From Bacteroidales bacterium M5 (GTDB taxonomy: Bacteria > Bacteroidota > Bacteroidia > Bacteroidales > Muribaculaceae): a stretch of DNA of 22,337 nt. This document shows, piece after piece, positions 1 through 8,200 of this stretch. The notes beneath the pieces were generated by a model. The model had not been told where the DNA came from, did no database searches, and was given only the letters and a program-made list of their open reading frames with translations. The stretch spans positions 1 through 22,337 of the forward strand of contig LUJP01000003.1 of assembly GCA_001689535.1 (NCBI GenBank), given 5' to 3'. The stretch's first letter is position 1. Each line of letters begins with the position of its first letter. A program made the position numbers and the translations under genes.

Positions 1-18
1 GCCCACCGGAAAAATCCG

Positions 19-109
19 CTGACCCATAATCGTCACTTTGCGTAAAGAAGCACCGCCTCTCTTCTGCAGGGAGGCGGTGCCGGTAAAATGCTTAGGTTGA
101 ATGGGTCAG
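19..109. repeat. Nested inverted repeats downstream of the GH57 gene
   Basis: An outer 9 bp perfect inverted repeat (CTGACCCAT at 19-27, ATGGGTCAG at 101-109) encloses an inner 10 bp perfect hairpin (GCACCGCCTC at 50-59, GAGGCGGTGC at 71-80). Read on the minus strand, the direction of the GH57 operon, the inner stem is followed by TTCTTT and the outer stem by CGGATTTTTCC, so either could act as an intrinsic terminator. On the plus strand neither is followed by a T run. The pairing is read directly; the terminator role is inferred. Confidence 0.5.
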
Positions 110-146
110 GTCATATCTTTGAAGCCATCAAGGCTGATGCCCTGTC

Positions 147-1610
147 TTAAGCTTTCTCAGCTTTCTTTTCTGCTGGTTTTGCAGCTTTCTTTGCGGCCGT
201 TTTTTTGGCGGCTGCCTTTTTGGGGGCTGCTTTCTTTGCGGGAGCTTTTGCAGCTTCGGACTTTTCGTCAACTGATTTCACTGCATTTTCACGTAGAGCA
301 TGCTCTTCGTTGTAATGCTCGATATTCTGACGCATCGAAGCCACTTCCTTGTTGAGAGTCTCGATTTCCGTAGCCTGGTTGCGGATTGTGGTAAGCAGAG
401 AGTTGAGCTCCTCGTTCTCGATAGATAGGGGATATTGCTCCTCAACGCGCACAATGAAATCGGCCAGCACGTTCATATAGTTGGTGAAAGCCTGGAACGG
501 GGTCTCATAGGGGCTGAAATGCGAGTGAACGGCACCGTCGGCCATATGTTTTGTGGACATATAGTAGAAGTGGTCAGAGGCCTGGAGGTAATTCCAGTCC
601 TGTTTTAGACGGCGGTCGTCGCACAGGCGCACGCGCTCTGAAACGGAGTATAGCTTGTCGAAGGCTTCCTGCTGGAGCTTGTTGCCAAGCCATGCGGATG
701 TGTCGCGTGCCTCGTCGGCCCACGAGATGGGATGGAGAATCGAAAGCTCGCCTACGGCTTTGAGCTTGGTGACAGCCTCGGTGGGAGTCCAGAAGTCGAT
801 GCCGCGCTCTGCAGCGAAGTGGGGCAGAGCCTCGAGGAACTGGAAGATACCGGTTTCACGCGGCTGCATTTCTCCGAAGGTCTCCAGATTCATGAACAGG
901 TTGATGATCTGCTCATCCTGAGGTGTAGAGGCGATCCAGTCCATGTATTTGTCGGCTGTGAGGGGATATGCGTCCCAGTCGGTATTGGAGAAGCGGAAGG
1001 AAATGTCGTCGGACAGCTTGGAGTTCTTCAGCAGAATCTTGAGTTTGGGAGCGCTTGCGGCGCTGTAAACGTAGTCGGGCGATTTCCATCCGAGGATGTG
1101 CTTGGCACCTTCGGTAATCACGCCTTTGTAGCCCATGTCGAGAATCATTGGGGCCATCTCGTCGCAATATATGAGCTCGGTGTTGCGGAACACTTTGGGG
1201 CGAACTCCGAAGAGATCGTTGATTTTGTCGTCGTGCATCTTCACCTGGGCCACGAATTCCTCGGGATCAGAAAGCGAGCTGAGCGAGTGTGCATAGGTCT
1301 CGGCCAGGAATTCAACGCGGCCGGTGGCAGCGAGTTTTTTCAGCAGGTCGATGAACTCGGGCACGTAGAGCTCGAACTGTTCCAGGGCTGTGCCGGTGAT
1401 TGAGAGTGCGCAACGGAAGTGGGGATACTGCTCTATCATGCGCAGCAAGCTTTCTGCGGCGGGAATATAACTGCGGTGGGCTATGCGGGTGATGATGTCG
1501 TCGTTGGCGAAATCATCATAGTAGTAGTGGTCATTGCCGATGTCGAAGAAGCGATAGCGTTTTAGACGGAACGGCTGGTGAATCTGAAAATAAAAACAAA
1601 CAGCTTTCAT
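147..1610 (-). CDS. Glycoside hydrolase family 57 protein (alpha-amylase-like) with Lys/Ala-rich tail
   Basis: A 487-residue protein of the GH57 alpha-amylase/4-alpha-glucanotransferase superfamily, expected to act on alpha-1,4-glucans in the cytoplasm because no signal peptide is visible. The N-terminus has the GH57 motif FQIHQPFRLKRY (HQP at 11-13). NTELIY places a candidate catalytic Glu at 145, SNTDWDAYP gives Asp211/Asp213 as acid candidates, and NLETFGE is at 241-247. These assignments come from family memory, not an alignment. Residues about 398-440 look like a coiled coil. Residues 451-487 are almost only Ala, Lys and Pro with PAKKA/AAKK repeats, unlike the catalytic part. It is the last gene of the cluster, 56 bases after the glycosyltransferase gene. 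The same set (debranching enzyme, glycosyltransferase, GH57) occurs in Bacteroides. The exact substrate cannot be told from sequence. Confidence 0.88.
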   Translation of the reverse strand: MKAVCFYFQIHQPFRLKRYRFFDIGNDHYYYDDFANDDIITRIAHRSYIPAAESLLRMIEQYPHFRCALSITGTALEQFELYVPEFIDLLKKLAATGRVEFLAETYAHSLSSLSDPEEFVAQVKMHDDKINDLFGVRPKVFRNTELIYCDEMAPMILDMGYKGVITEGAKHILGWKSPDYVYSAASAPKLKILLKNSKLSDDISFRFSNTDWDAYPLTADKYMDWIASTPQDEQIINLFMNLETFGEMQPRETGIFQFLEALPHFAAERGIDFWTPTEAVTKLKAVGELSILHPISWADEARDTSAWLGNKLQQEAFDKLYSVSERVRLCDDRRLKQDWNYLQASDHFYYMSTKHMADGAVHSHFSPYETPFQAFTNYMNVLADFIVRVEEQYPLSIENEELNSLLTTIRNQATEIETLNKEVASMRQNIEHYNEEHALRENAVKSVDEKSEAAKAPAKKAAPKKAAAKKTAAKKAAKPAEKKAEKA

Positions 1611-1666
1611 GATTTATTTTTCAAATGGAAGTTTATAATTTAAGATAATTTATTGATGGAGGCAGA

Positions 1667-2929
1667 TTACTGCCAGCCGAGAACTTTTTTGTAGATGTTG
1701 ATTACTTTTGCGCCGGCCTTGTCCCAGGTGATGCGGTTCACTTCTTCGAGTCCGTCCTCACGCAGCTGATTGTACATTGCCGGATAGGTTACGATGGAGT
1801 GAATGGCATCGGCCATCGCGTCGATGTCCCAGTAATCGGTCTTTATCACGTTGTCAAGAATTTCGGCGCAACCGCTCTGCTTGGATATGATGGAGGGAAC
1901 ACCCATCTGCATTGCCTCGAGGGGTGAAATGCCGAAAGGTTCGGAAACCGAAGGCATGATGTAGACATCGGAAGCCTTGAGCATTTCGTAAACCTGCTTT
2001 CCTTTCTGGAAACCGGGGAAGTGGAAACGGTCGGCTATGCCGCGTTCGGCGGCAAGAAGAATCATCTTGTCCATCATGTCGCCGCTGCCGGCCATCACAA
2101 AGCGCACGTTGTGGTTGTTTTTGAGCACCTTTGCGGCGGCTTCCACGAAGTATTCGGGACCTTTCTGCATGGTGATACGTCCCAGGAAGGTAACTACCTT
2201 TTCCTTGGGCTTGTTGGCCTGCACGTTGAGAAGCTCCTCGGAGAGGGGAGTAACGGCGTTGTGCACGGTGGTAACCTTGGCCGGGTCGATACCGTATTTC
2301 TCAATAACGGTCTGACGGGTGAGGTTGCTCACGGTGATGATGTGGTCGGCATGGGTCATACCGTCCTTCTCTATTCCGAACACAGTAGGATTGACATTGC
2401 CGCGCGAGCGGTCAAAGTCGGTGGCGTGTACATGGATCACCAGCGGCTTTCCTGTCACCTGCTTGGCATGGATGCCGGCAGGATAGGTGAGCCAGTCGTG
2501 GGAGTGGATTATGTCGAAATCGAGTGTGCGGGCTATGACGCCGGCGCAGATGGAATAAGTGTTTATCTCCTCAAGAAGATTGTCGGGGTAACGGCCTGAG
2601 AATTCGAGACATCCAAGGTCGTTTGTGCGCATGTAGTTGAAATCGGCGTAGATATGGTCGCGAAGACGGAAGTAGAGGTCCGGATCCATATATTTGCCAA
2701 TGCGCTGCTCCACGTATTCGCGGTTGACATCGCGCCATGCGATTGGCACCTGCGATGCGCCTATGATGTTGGCGAAGCTTTTTTCTTCATCGCCCCAGGG
2801 CTTCGGAATCACGAATGAGATCTCCATGTCGCCGCATTCCCACATTCCTTTTGTGAGGCCGTAGCTTGCGGTACCGAGGCCGCCTAAGATATGAGGGGGG
2901 AACTCCCATCCGAACATTAATGCTTTCAT
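1667..2929 (-). CDS. Glycosyltransferase, GT4/GT5 type (glycogen synthase-like)
   Basis: A 420-residue GT-B-fold retaining glycosyltransferase. The N-terminus (FGWEFPPHILGGLGTASYGL) has the Gly-rich loop typical of starch/glycogen synthase-like enzymes, and SHDWLTYPAG contains the HDW-type motif near 144. The C-terminal nucleotide-sugar domain has LGRITMQKG (Arg251, Lys256) and SEPFGISPLEA, giving the E-x7-E pair Glu330/Glu338. No signal peptide or membrane segment, so cytoplasmic. It starts 8 bases after the debranching enzyme stop, so the two are almost certainly co-transcribed. Context suggests alpha-glucan chain synthesis or extension in glycogen storage. Whether it uses UDP- or ADP-glucose cannot be judged, and assignment to CAZy GT4 versus GT5 is uncertain. 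Confidence 0.85.
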   Translation of the reverse strand: MKALMFGWEFPPHILGGLGTASYGLTKGMWECGDMEISFVIPKPWGDEEKSFANIIGASQVPIAWRDVNREYVEQRIGKYMDPDLYFRLRDHIYADFNYMRTNDLGCLEFSGRYPDNLLEEINTYSICAGVIARTLDFDIIHSHDWLTYPAGIHAKQVTGKPLVIHVHATDFDRSRGNVNPTVFGIEKDGMTHADHIITVSNLTRQTVIEKYGIDPAKVTTVHNAVTPLSEELLNVQANKPKEKVVTFLGRITMQKGPEYFVEAAAKVLKNNHNVRFVMAGSGDMMDKMILLAAERGIADRFHFPGFQKGKQVYEMLKASDVYIMPSVSEPFGISPLEAMQMGVPSIISKQSGCAEILDNVIKTDYWDIDAMADAIHSIVTYPAMYNQLREDGLEEVNRITWDKAGAKVINIYKKVLGWQ

Positions 2930-2937
2930 GGGTATTT

Positions 2938-4881
2938 TCAGATGTTAAATTTCTTAAGGGTGGTGATGGTCTTTAGGATGCCTGCCACGTTGGTGGAATG
3001 GCTTATGGCGCCGCGGCCCACGTAGGGCGGGTTGCCGTCGTAGAACTGCGACAGGGAGCCTATGCAGCCTTCGGTCATTTCGTCTTCGTAGCCTATGAGC
3101 ATACGGTCGAGATAGCTTACACCGCTGTGTCCGAACACACGCAGGTAAGCATCGGCGTAGAAGCTGAAGAGCCAGGGACGCGACGGGCCGTTGTGCATGG
3201 CCATCTCGCGTTCTTCAGGTGAGCCTACATAATTGGGCCGGTAACCGAAGCTCTTGGGCGAGAGTGTGCGGAGTCCTTTGGGGGTGAGAAGCTCGCGGGT
3301 CACCACATCGAGCACTGACTTACGCTGACGACGGTCCAGAGGCGAATAGTCAAGGCCGATGGCTATAGCCATGTTGGGGCGTACCGACGGATCGGCATAG
3401 GTGTCGTTCACGTAGTCGAACAGGTAGCCGTAGTCGTTGAGGAATGTGTTGACAAAAGCGGGTTTGAGTTTCTCGGCGGTATCGAGCCAGCGCTGACGGC
3501 TTTCGGCAAGCGATTCATCACCTTCTGCAAGGGCTGCGCCGAACATCAGTGCGTTGTACCACAGCGCGTTGAATTCCACGAGGAGGCCTGTGCGGGGTTG
3601 CATGGGGCGGCCGTGGAGCGTACCGTTCATCCACGACACGGGTGTTTCGGTGCCTACGGTGCGCACCATGCCGTCGGGCTGCACCTGGAGGTTGGGATGG
3701 CGGTTGTCGAGCACATAATCGAGAATCTGTGCTACGAAGCTCATGTAGAGTTTATGGCAGTCGGCGTTGCCGTATGCTTTGGCGTATTGCTGGAGAGCCC
3801 AGACGCACCACAGCGGGATGTCGGGGAGGTCTATGCCCTGTATGCGGTTGTCGAGGCGCCCTGCCTCCATGAAGTTTACAAGAGCCTTGCGGGCGGTAGC
3901 CATTATCGCTTCATAGTCCTCGCGGTGGTTGATGGCGATTGTATCGCCGGGGAGCGACATGAAGGTGTTGCGGGCGAGAATCTTTCCCCAGGGATAGCCC
4001 GAGAGGAGGAACATTCCGTCCTTATCTTTCAGATAGAACTGTTTGGCGGCGTTTTTAAGGCAGTTGAAGAAGCTTGAGCGGCATGTGCGCGAGGCTATTT
4101 CCGACTCATACATCTTGCTGAGCGAACGCGGAGCGGCTTCGGTTGTTCCGGCCGAGAAAATGATGCTTTCGCCTTTCTTGATGGGAATTTCGAAATAACC
4201 GGGAACCCAGAGGTCCTCGGTGTAGGGAACGCCGCGTTCCATGTCCTTAATATATTCAAATCCATTGTACCAGTTGGGCTCGTAATGCCATTCGGGCTTA
4301 TGGTTGAACTGCATGTAGAGAGTGGGATATCCGGGATAGAGGCAGCATGCCACACCGTTGGGCACCTCGGCGCATTCCTTATTGAGATTTTCGTTGGCCA
4401 TCACCAGCTGGTTGACCTCGCGGAACGCAAGCATGGGGCGGAACCGGAGCGTGGTTGCCGAATGGGCGTCTACAAGTGTGTAGCGTATGAGAAGGCGGTT
4501 TTCATGGGAAATGAAAATTTTCTCCTTGGTGAGAATCACACCGCCGACGCGGTAGGTGGTGCGGGGCACGCTTTCACAGTCGAACTCACGAATGTACTTG
4601 TGTCCGTTGGGGCTGTAAACTCCGCCCTGATAGCGGTGCAGACCGAGATTGAACGAAGCCCCGTGCTGGATTACCGAAACGTCCATTGAAGAGAGCAACA
4701 CATGGGAGGAGTTGTCCATCTCCGGAATTGGAATCACGAGAAGTCCGTGCTGTTTGCGGGTGTTGCAGTCAACCACGGATGTACAGTGATAAGCACCTGC
4801 CTGATTGGTCCTGAGCATTTCCTTGCGGAGTGACTGCTCGAGATTTATCATGAGGTTTTTATCAAATTTCAGATAACTCAT
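2938..4881 (-). CDS. Glycogen debranching enzyme family protein (amylo-alpha-1,6-glucosidase domain, GH133-like)
   Basis: A 647-residue protein with the architecture of bacterial debranching enzymes: an N-terminal beta domain (about 25-250, GDE_N-like) and a C-terminal alpha/alpha-barrel amylo-alpha-1,6-glucosidase domain (about 280-645). The barrel start SGYPWGKILARNTFMSLPGD (294-313) aligns by eye with the usual GYPWFxxWGRDTFIALPG, but the Asp of GRD is Asn305 here (codon AAC, plus-strand 3967-3969 read in reverse). Later landmarks are VEFNALWYNAL (Glu436) and HNGPSRPWLFSFY, where HNGTVWPW is more usual. It would remove alpha-1,6 branch glucose during glycogen turnover in the cytoplasm. First gene of the cluster, with a good promoter 40 bases upstream. 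If the Asn substitution is real, activity may be altered or the protein may be a non-catalytic partner; see findings. Confidence 0.87.
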   Translation of the reverse strand: MSYLKFDKNLMINLEQSLRKEMLRTNQAGAYHCTSVVDCNTRKQHGLLVIPIPEMDNSSHVLLSSMDVSVIQHGASFNLGLHRYQGGVYSPNGHKYIREFDCESVPRTTYRVGGVILTKEKIFISHENRLLIRYTLVDAHSATTLRFRPMLAFREVNQLVMANENLNKECAEVPNGVACCLYPGYPTLYMQFNHKPEWHYEPNWYNGFEYIKDMERGVPYTEDLWVPGYFEIPIKKGESIIFSAGTTEAAPRSLSKMYESEIASRTCRSSFFNCLKNAAKQFYLKDKDGMFLLSGYPWGKILARNTFMSLPGDTIAINHREDYEAIMATARKALVNFMEAGRLDNRIQGIDLPDIPLWCVWALQQYAKAYGNADCHKLYMSFVAQILDYVLDNRHPNLQVQPDGMVRTVGTETPVSWMNGTLHGRPMQPRTGLLVEFNALWYNALMFGAALAEGDESLAESRQRWLDTAEKLKPAFVNTFLNDYGYLFDYVNDTYADPSVRPNMAIAIGLDYSPLDRRQRKSVLDVVTRELLTPKGLRTLSPKSFGYRPNYVGSPEEREMAMHNGPSRPWLFSFYADAYLRVFGHSGVSYLDRMLIGYEDEMTEGCIGSLSQFYDGNPPYVGRGAISHSTNVAGILKTITTLKKFNI

Positions 4882-4922
4882 GGATTGTTTTGTTAGAAAT
4901 TTTAAGGTATTGTCTTATACTG

Positions 4923-4954
4923 CGAAAGTAAACAAAAAAAGATAAGCATGCAAA
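4923..4954 (-). promoter_or_regulatory. Promoter of the glycogen cluster
   Basis: On the minus strand TTTG (4954-4951) is followed by a 20-base spacer and TACTTTCG (4930-4923), one mismatch from the Bacteroidetes -7 consensus TAnnTTTG. The predicted transcript start lies a few bases downstream, giving a leader of about 38 bases before the ATG at 4881. No other long structure is visible in the 172-base gap between the two clusters. Confidence 0.65.
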
Positions 4955-5027
4955 TAATTTCTTTTTTTTGCACTTTTAATTGCTTAAAGTAAACTTACTT
5001 TAGGGAAAAATCGTGTTATAAAACATT

Positions 5028-5059
5028 AAAAAGAAGCCTACTGGCGCTGATTGTTAGGC
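5028..5059 (-). terminator. Possible weak terminator after the MATE gene
   Basis: On the minus strand GCCTA (5059-5055, overlapping the TAA stop) can pair with TAGGC (5040-5036), followed by TTCTTTTTAATG. The stem is only 5 bp with a 14-base loop, so this is tentative, but the T-rich run sits where a terminator would be expected. Confidence 0.35.
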
Positions 5060-6418
5060 GGATTTTACCTTCATAGCCTCGAGCTGTCTGAACTGCCATA
5101 TTATGCAGGCTGCAGTGGCTATTGTGGCGAGAAAGTCGCTTATCGGGAACGACATCCACACACCATCAAGTCCGTATCTGCCGGGCATGAAAAGCAGCAG
5201 GGGAATGAGGAATATCACCTGACGAGAGAGGCTCAGGAATATGGATTTTCCTACCTTTCCTATCGACTGGAAGAGGCTTGTGGAGATAATCTGAAATCCG
5301 ACAATCCAGAACATGGGCAATGCCCGGCGCAGCCCGTCGGAGGTGACGCGTATGAGCTCCGGATCCACGGTGAATATCCTTGCAATCACTTCGGGGAATG
5401 TCATTCCCACAATACAGCCGAGCGAGGTGATGACCGACGCACATGCGGTGGCAAGAAGATATGTGGAGCGAAGACGTCCGAAAAGTCCGGCGCCGTAGTT
5501 ATAGCCTATGATGGGCTGCATTCCCTGGCATATACCCACTCCTGCCATACACAGCAGGGATGTGAATGTGGAGAATATGCCGGCGGCGGCCACGGCGTTG
5601 TCGCCGCCGTAACGGTACAGGGATGTATTTATAAGGACGTTTATGGCGCTGCTGGCAAGGTTTATGAGCGATGGGGCCGCACCGATGCCTATGATGCCTG
5701 CTACCGTGCGCCATCGCAACCCGAAGGTCCCTCGCGTGAAGGTGAGGGTAGATTTTCTGCTCACGAAATGATGTATCACATAGAGTGTGAACACAGTCAT
5801 GGCAATGTCAGTGGCAATAGCCGCTCCCTTTATGCCCATATCGAGAACAAAGATGAAGAATGGTGCGAGTACCAGATTCACGCCCGCGCCTATGAACATC
5901 GAGTTCATAGCTTTGCGTGGATAGCCCGAGGCTCTCATGAGGTTGTTGAAGCTGAAGCCTACGTTCATCACCAGCATACCTGGAAGGAGAAAGGCCATGA
6001 AATCGTGGGCGTAGGGCAGCGACGCTTCGCTTGCGCCGAATGCCATAAGTATATCGTCAAGGAACCAGGCGAAAAACGAGATGTAGATAGTGGCGTTGAG
6101 CAGGATGAGCGTAAGGGCGTTGCCCAGGGTGAGAAGCGCGCCCTCGCGGTTTCCCTCGCCTAAAAGTATCGACACCCTTGCGGAGGCGCCGGCCCCGATG
6201 AGCACGCCAAGCGCCGACGATACGTTGCTTACCGGAAATGTGATGGCAAGTCCGGCGATTGCTTCCGTTCCCACTCCCTGACCGATGAATATGCGGTCTA
6301 TCACATTGTAAAGCGACATTACCAGCATACCGACTACCGCAGGTATACTGTAGTCCCAGAGCAGACGGGGTATGCGTCCGGTCGCCAGCAGGTGGAGGTT
6401 GCCTTGTACTTCTTGCAT
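5054..6418 (-). CDS. MATE family efflux transporter
   Basis: A 454-residue polytopic membrane protein with about 12 hydrophobic segments and typical MATE features: the N-terminal RIPRLLWDYSIPAVVGML, a first-half repeat with NVIDRIFIGQGVG near 38-50 and LAITFPVSNV, and a second-half repeat with QGMQPIIGYNYGAG. These inner-membrane exporters use Na+ or H+ gradients to expel cationic drugs, dyes or metabolites; the substrate is not predictable. The ATG at 6418 lies 22 bases after the stop of the Crp-like regulator gene, which suggests co-transcription and possibly control by it. Length matches the family (about 440-460). Long open frames on the opposite strand are codon-bias shadows. Confidence 0.92.
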   Translation of the reverse strand: MQEVQGNLHLLATGRIPRLLWDYSIPAVVGMLVMSLYNVIDRIFIGQGVGTEAIAGLAITFPVSNVSSALGVLIGAGASARVSILLGEGNREGALLTLGNALTLILLNATIYISFFAWFLDDILMAFGASEASLPYAHDFMAFLLPGMLVMNVGFSFNNLMRASGYPRKAMNSMFIGAGVNLVLAPFFIFVLDMGIKGAAIATDIAMTVFTLYVIHHFVSRKSTLTFTRGTFGLRWRTVAGIIGIGAAPSLINLASSAINVLINTSLYRYGGDNAVAAAGIFSTFTSLLCMAGVGICQGMQPIIGYNYGAGLFGRLRSTYLLATACASVITSLGCIVGMTFPEVIARIFTVDPELIRVTSDGLRRALPMFWIVGFQIISTSLFQSIGKVGKSIFLSLSRQVIFLIPLLLFMPGRYGLDGVWMSFPISDFLATIATAACIIWQFRQLEAMKVKSA

Positions 6419-6440
6419 GGTGCGAATTTACAAAAAATAC

Positions 6441-7073
6441 TTAGTATTTTCCGCTGCGTATGCGATAGAGTGTTTCTTTGGTGATTCCCAGAAACGATGC
6501 CACGTGGATAGAGCTCACGCGATCCACGATCTTGGGATAGCGCTTGCAGAACCAGGCATAGCGCTGGCGTGCGTCGGCACATTGCATCACTAAGAGCCTT
6601 TCCTCAAGCGAGCGGCTGTAGTCCATAAGGGCGGCGAGGATAAAAGAGAAGGCGCCATCGGCGAGAGATACTTCTTCAAGAAACATCTGGTGGCTTTTTT
6701 CGAGCGGAAACGAAATGACTTCCGACGGCTCAAGAAATTCAATAGACAGTGTTACCTTGTCGGAGGGAAGGATGGATGTGGGTAGGGCGATAAATTCGTT
6801 ATCGATGGCAAAAGAGCAGGTTCTGTCCTGGCCACCGCTGATTATCGAGACTCTTGCGGCACCCCGGCAGAGGTAAAAACCGAGAAAACGGATGTCAGAC
6901 GGAGCTGTGATTCGTTCCCCCTTGCGAAATTTACGGGAAGATGAGAGGGCGCGGAGTTTCTCTTCGCCTTCCCTTGGAATGTCGAGCATCTGCTTCAGAT
7001 GGTCTACTGGATGGCTCAGTCGTGGCTGGTCCTGTCGGAAGTCGAAGGAATTATTATTGCGGTTACGCGGCAT
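6441..7073 (-). CDS. Crp/Fnr family transcriptional regulator
   Basis: A protein of 210 residues from the ATG at 7073, with the layout of Bacteroidetes Crp/Fnr regulators: an N-terminal helix (VDHLKQMLDIPREGEEKLRAL), a cyclic-nucleotide-binding-like beta-roll (FRKGERITAPSDIRFLGFYLCRGAARV), a long dimer helix (AFSFILAALMDYSRSLEERL) and a C-terminal winged HTH (SSIHVASFLGITKETLYRIR). The effector is unknown; I see no Cys cluster for an Fnr-type iron-sulfur centre. I chose ATG 7073 because the first helix would be cut by the alternative ATG at 6989; it implies a 58-base out-of-frame overlap with the preceding gene. The longer open frame to 7196 lacks family-like sequence. Its position just ahead of the MATE gene suggests local regulation, which is inference. 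Confidence 0.87.
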   Translation of the reverse strand: MPRNRNNNSFDFRQDQPRLSHPVDHLKQMLDIPREGEEKLRALSSSRKFRKGERITAPSDIRFLGFYLCRGAARVSIISGGQDRTCSFAIDNEFIALPTSILPSDKVTLSIEFLEPSEVISFPLEKSHQMFLEEVSLADGAFSFILAALMDYSRSLEERLLVMQCADARQRYAWFCKRYPKIVDRVSSIHVASFLGITKETLYRIRSGKY

Positions 7074-7552
7074 TTTACATCGTAGGGTGTTGCGCCGTCG
7101 CGTCGGGGCTTCGGCGAGAGTTTGTAATAAAACGACTGCTGGAGATCCCATGACCGGAAGTCGATTTTGCGGGTGACTCCTGCGGGGAGGTCGCATCTCA
7201 CGGTTACGCTGCGGCTGTGAAGCTCCCGGCCTGCGGAGTCAAAGTAGGTCAGGGAGAGGAGCAGGCCGTCGATATCGTAGGGTGTACGGTTTGTCACGAA
7301 GAGCGATTCGCGCGGTGAGCGCAGCGGCTTGTCGTAACCGCTCAGACGAATCGCTCCGGCAAGGCCTCGTGCCTCGAGGGTGTCAAGCGGTATGGTGTCC
7401 GGAACCGCGGCGGCATTGCTGGACGCAGGGAGTTCTGCCGGACGGAGATTCTTTGCGGTTGTCTTCCGTCGGTAGACCTGCGGCTCGGCGAGGGTCTGCA
7501 TGGAAATGACCGCAAGCAGAACCGATGCTATTATGTGGCGCAGATACGGCAT
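7016..7552 (-). CDS. Small secreted protein, unrecognised (possible Ig-like/FxLYD-type fold)
   Basis: 178 residues from the ATG at 7552, which gives a clean signal peptide (MPYLRHIIASVLLAVISMQTLA) and lies 4 bases after the preceding stop. The open frame upstream of this Met overlaps the previous gene and is not used. The mature part starts with a low-complexity linker, then a domain of about 100 residues: FVTNRTPYDIDGLLLSLTYFDSAGRELHSR followed by LPAGVTRKIDF. This resembles FxLYD-type Ig-like domains, which contain statements of the sort 'local contrast to a previous structure' only at fold level, so the match is weak. No catalytic motif is seen. Translational coupling with its neighbours is likely. 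I do not recognise the gene and assign no function. Confidence 0.7.
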   Translation of the reverse strand: MPYLRHIIASVLLAVISMQTLAEPQVYRRKTTAKNLRPAELPASSNAAAVPDTIPLDTLEARGLAGAIRLSGYDKPLRSPRESLFVTNRTPYDIDGLLLSLTYFDSAGRELHSRSVTVRCDLPAGVTRKIDFRSWDLQQSFYYKLSPKPRRDGATPYDVKCRVTAIIIPSTSDRTSHD

Positions 7553-7556
7553 GACA

Positions 7557-8165
7557 CTATAGATAGATGGGTTGCAGGGGCGGCACCGGTTCCGGATAAA
7601 TGCGCACGCATCCATGGTAGGTGGGTGCGGGACGGTTTTTCCTTATCACGTATCGCCACATATAGGGGAGGGTGCGCCAGAGGTTCACGGAGAACGTGCT
7701 ACGGTGGCGGGTCATCACTATACGGTTGTCGGTTTTGTCGAGTTCGGCGGTGAATGCTGCCGGCGATGACAGTCGAGAACCCGTTGCGGATGTGTAGAGT
7801 TCAGTCTGATACACCCCTTCCTTCGCTGCCGGAACTATGCGCCCCATGACCGTGCCGGGACGCAGTGCGCGGTTGGGCGATGACAGAAGCACTATACGGT
7901 ATGCGGGGGCGTCCATGGAGGAGATGCTGTTGGAGGCGTCCTCAAGTTCTATCGCTACTTTTGCGGAGGTGTCGGTCATCAGCCATATGCCCTCGATATG
8001 GTGGAGGGGGCGTGAGTCCATGACGCGTTTCACTGATGCCATATCGTAGCCTTGGAGTGGCGCTCCTGAAAGCTTCGGAAGTTTGGCGACGGCATCCAGT
8101 GATACCGTTAAGGTGATTATGAGCGAGAGCGCTATGCGGCCCAAGAGGGAAGCGGAATGTTTCAT
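7557..8165 (-). CDS. Small secreted protein, unrecognised
   Basis: 202 residues, starting with an N-terminal signal peptide (LLGRIALSLIITLTVSLDAVA, cleavage near residue 27). The mature domain contains HHIEGIWLMTDTSAKVAIEL, then RIVLLSSPNRALRPGTVMGRI, and ends in YHGCVRIYPEPVPPLQPIYL. The middle reads as a run of short beta strands, and no catalytic motif, membrane anchor or lipobox is visible. It starts 35 bases after the DUF3078 gene stop and ends 4 bases before the next gene's ATG, so it belongs to the same transcript. The tight pairing with the following small secreted gene suggests the two act together in the periplasm, but this is inference. Function unknown. Confidence 0.72.
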   Translation of the reverse strand: MKHSASLLGRIALSLIITLTVSLDAVAKLPKLSGAPLQGYDMASVKRVMDSRPLHHIEGIWLMTDTSAKVAIELEDASNSISSMDAPAYRIVLLSSPNRALRPGTVMGRIVPAAKEGVYQTELYTSATGSRLSSPAAFTAELDKTDNRIVMTRHRSTFSVNLWRTLPYMWRYVIRKNRPAPTYHGCVRIYPEPVPPLQPIYL

Positions 8166-8200
8166 GTTGGGAGAGAGGAAAGGGAATGGAAACGGAGGGC

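Noticed and set aside
1..45. Possible C-terminal end of a plus-strand gene (14 codons to TAA at 43-45)
   Set aside because: Too short to judge, and the stretch takes part in the outer inverted repeat, so it is as likely non-coding.
732..1403. A 223-codon frame antisense to the GH57 gene
   Set aside because: Shadow of a well-supported gene, with no independent evidence.
5051..6163. A 370-codon plus-strand open frame antisense to the MATE gene
   Set aside because: The opposite strand encodes a complete transporter; the frame is rich in His/Cys/Tyr/Gly as expected for a shadow frame.
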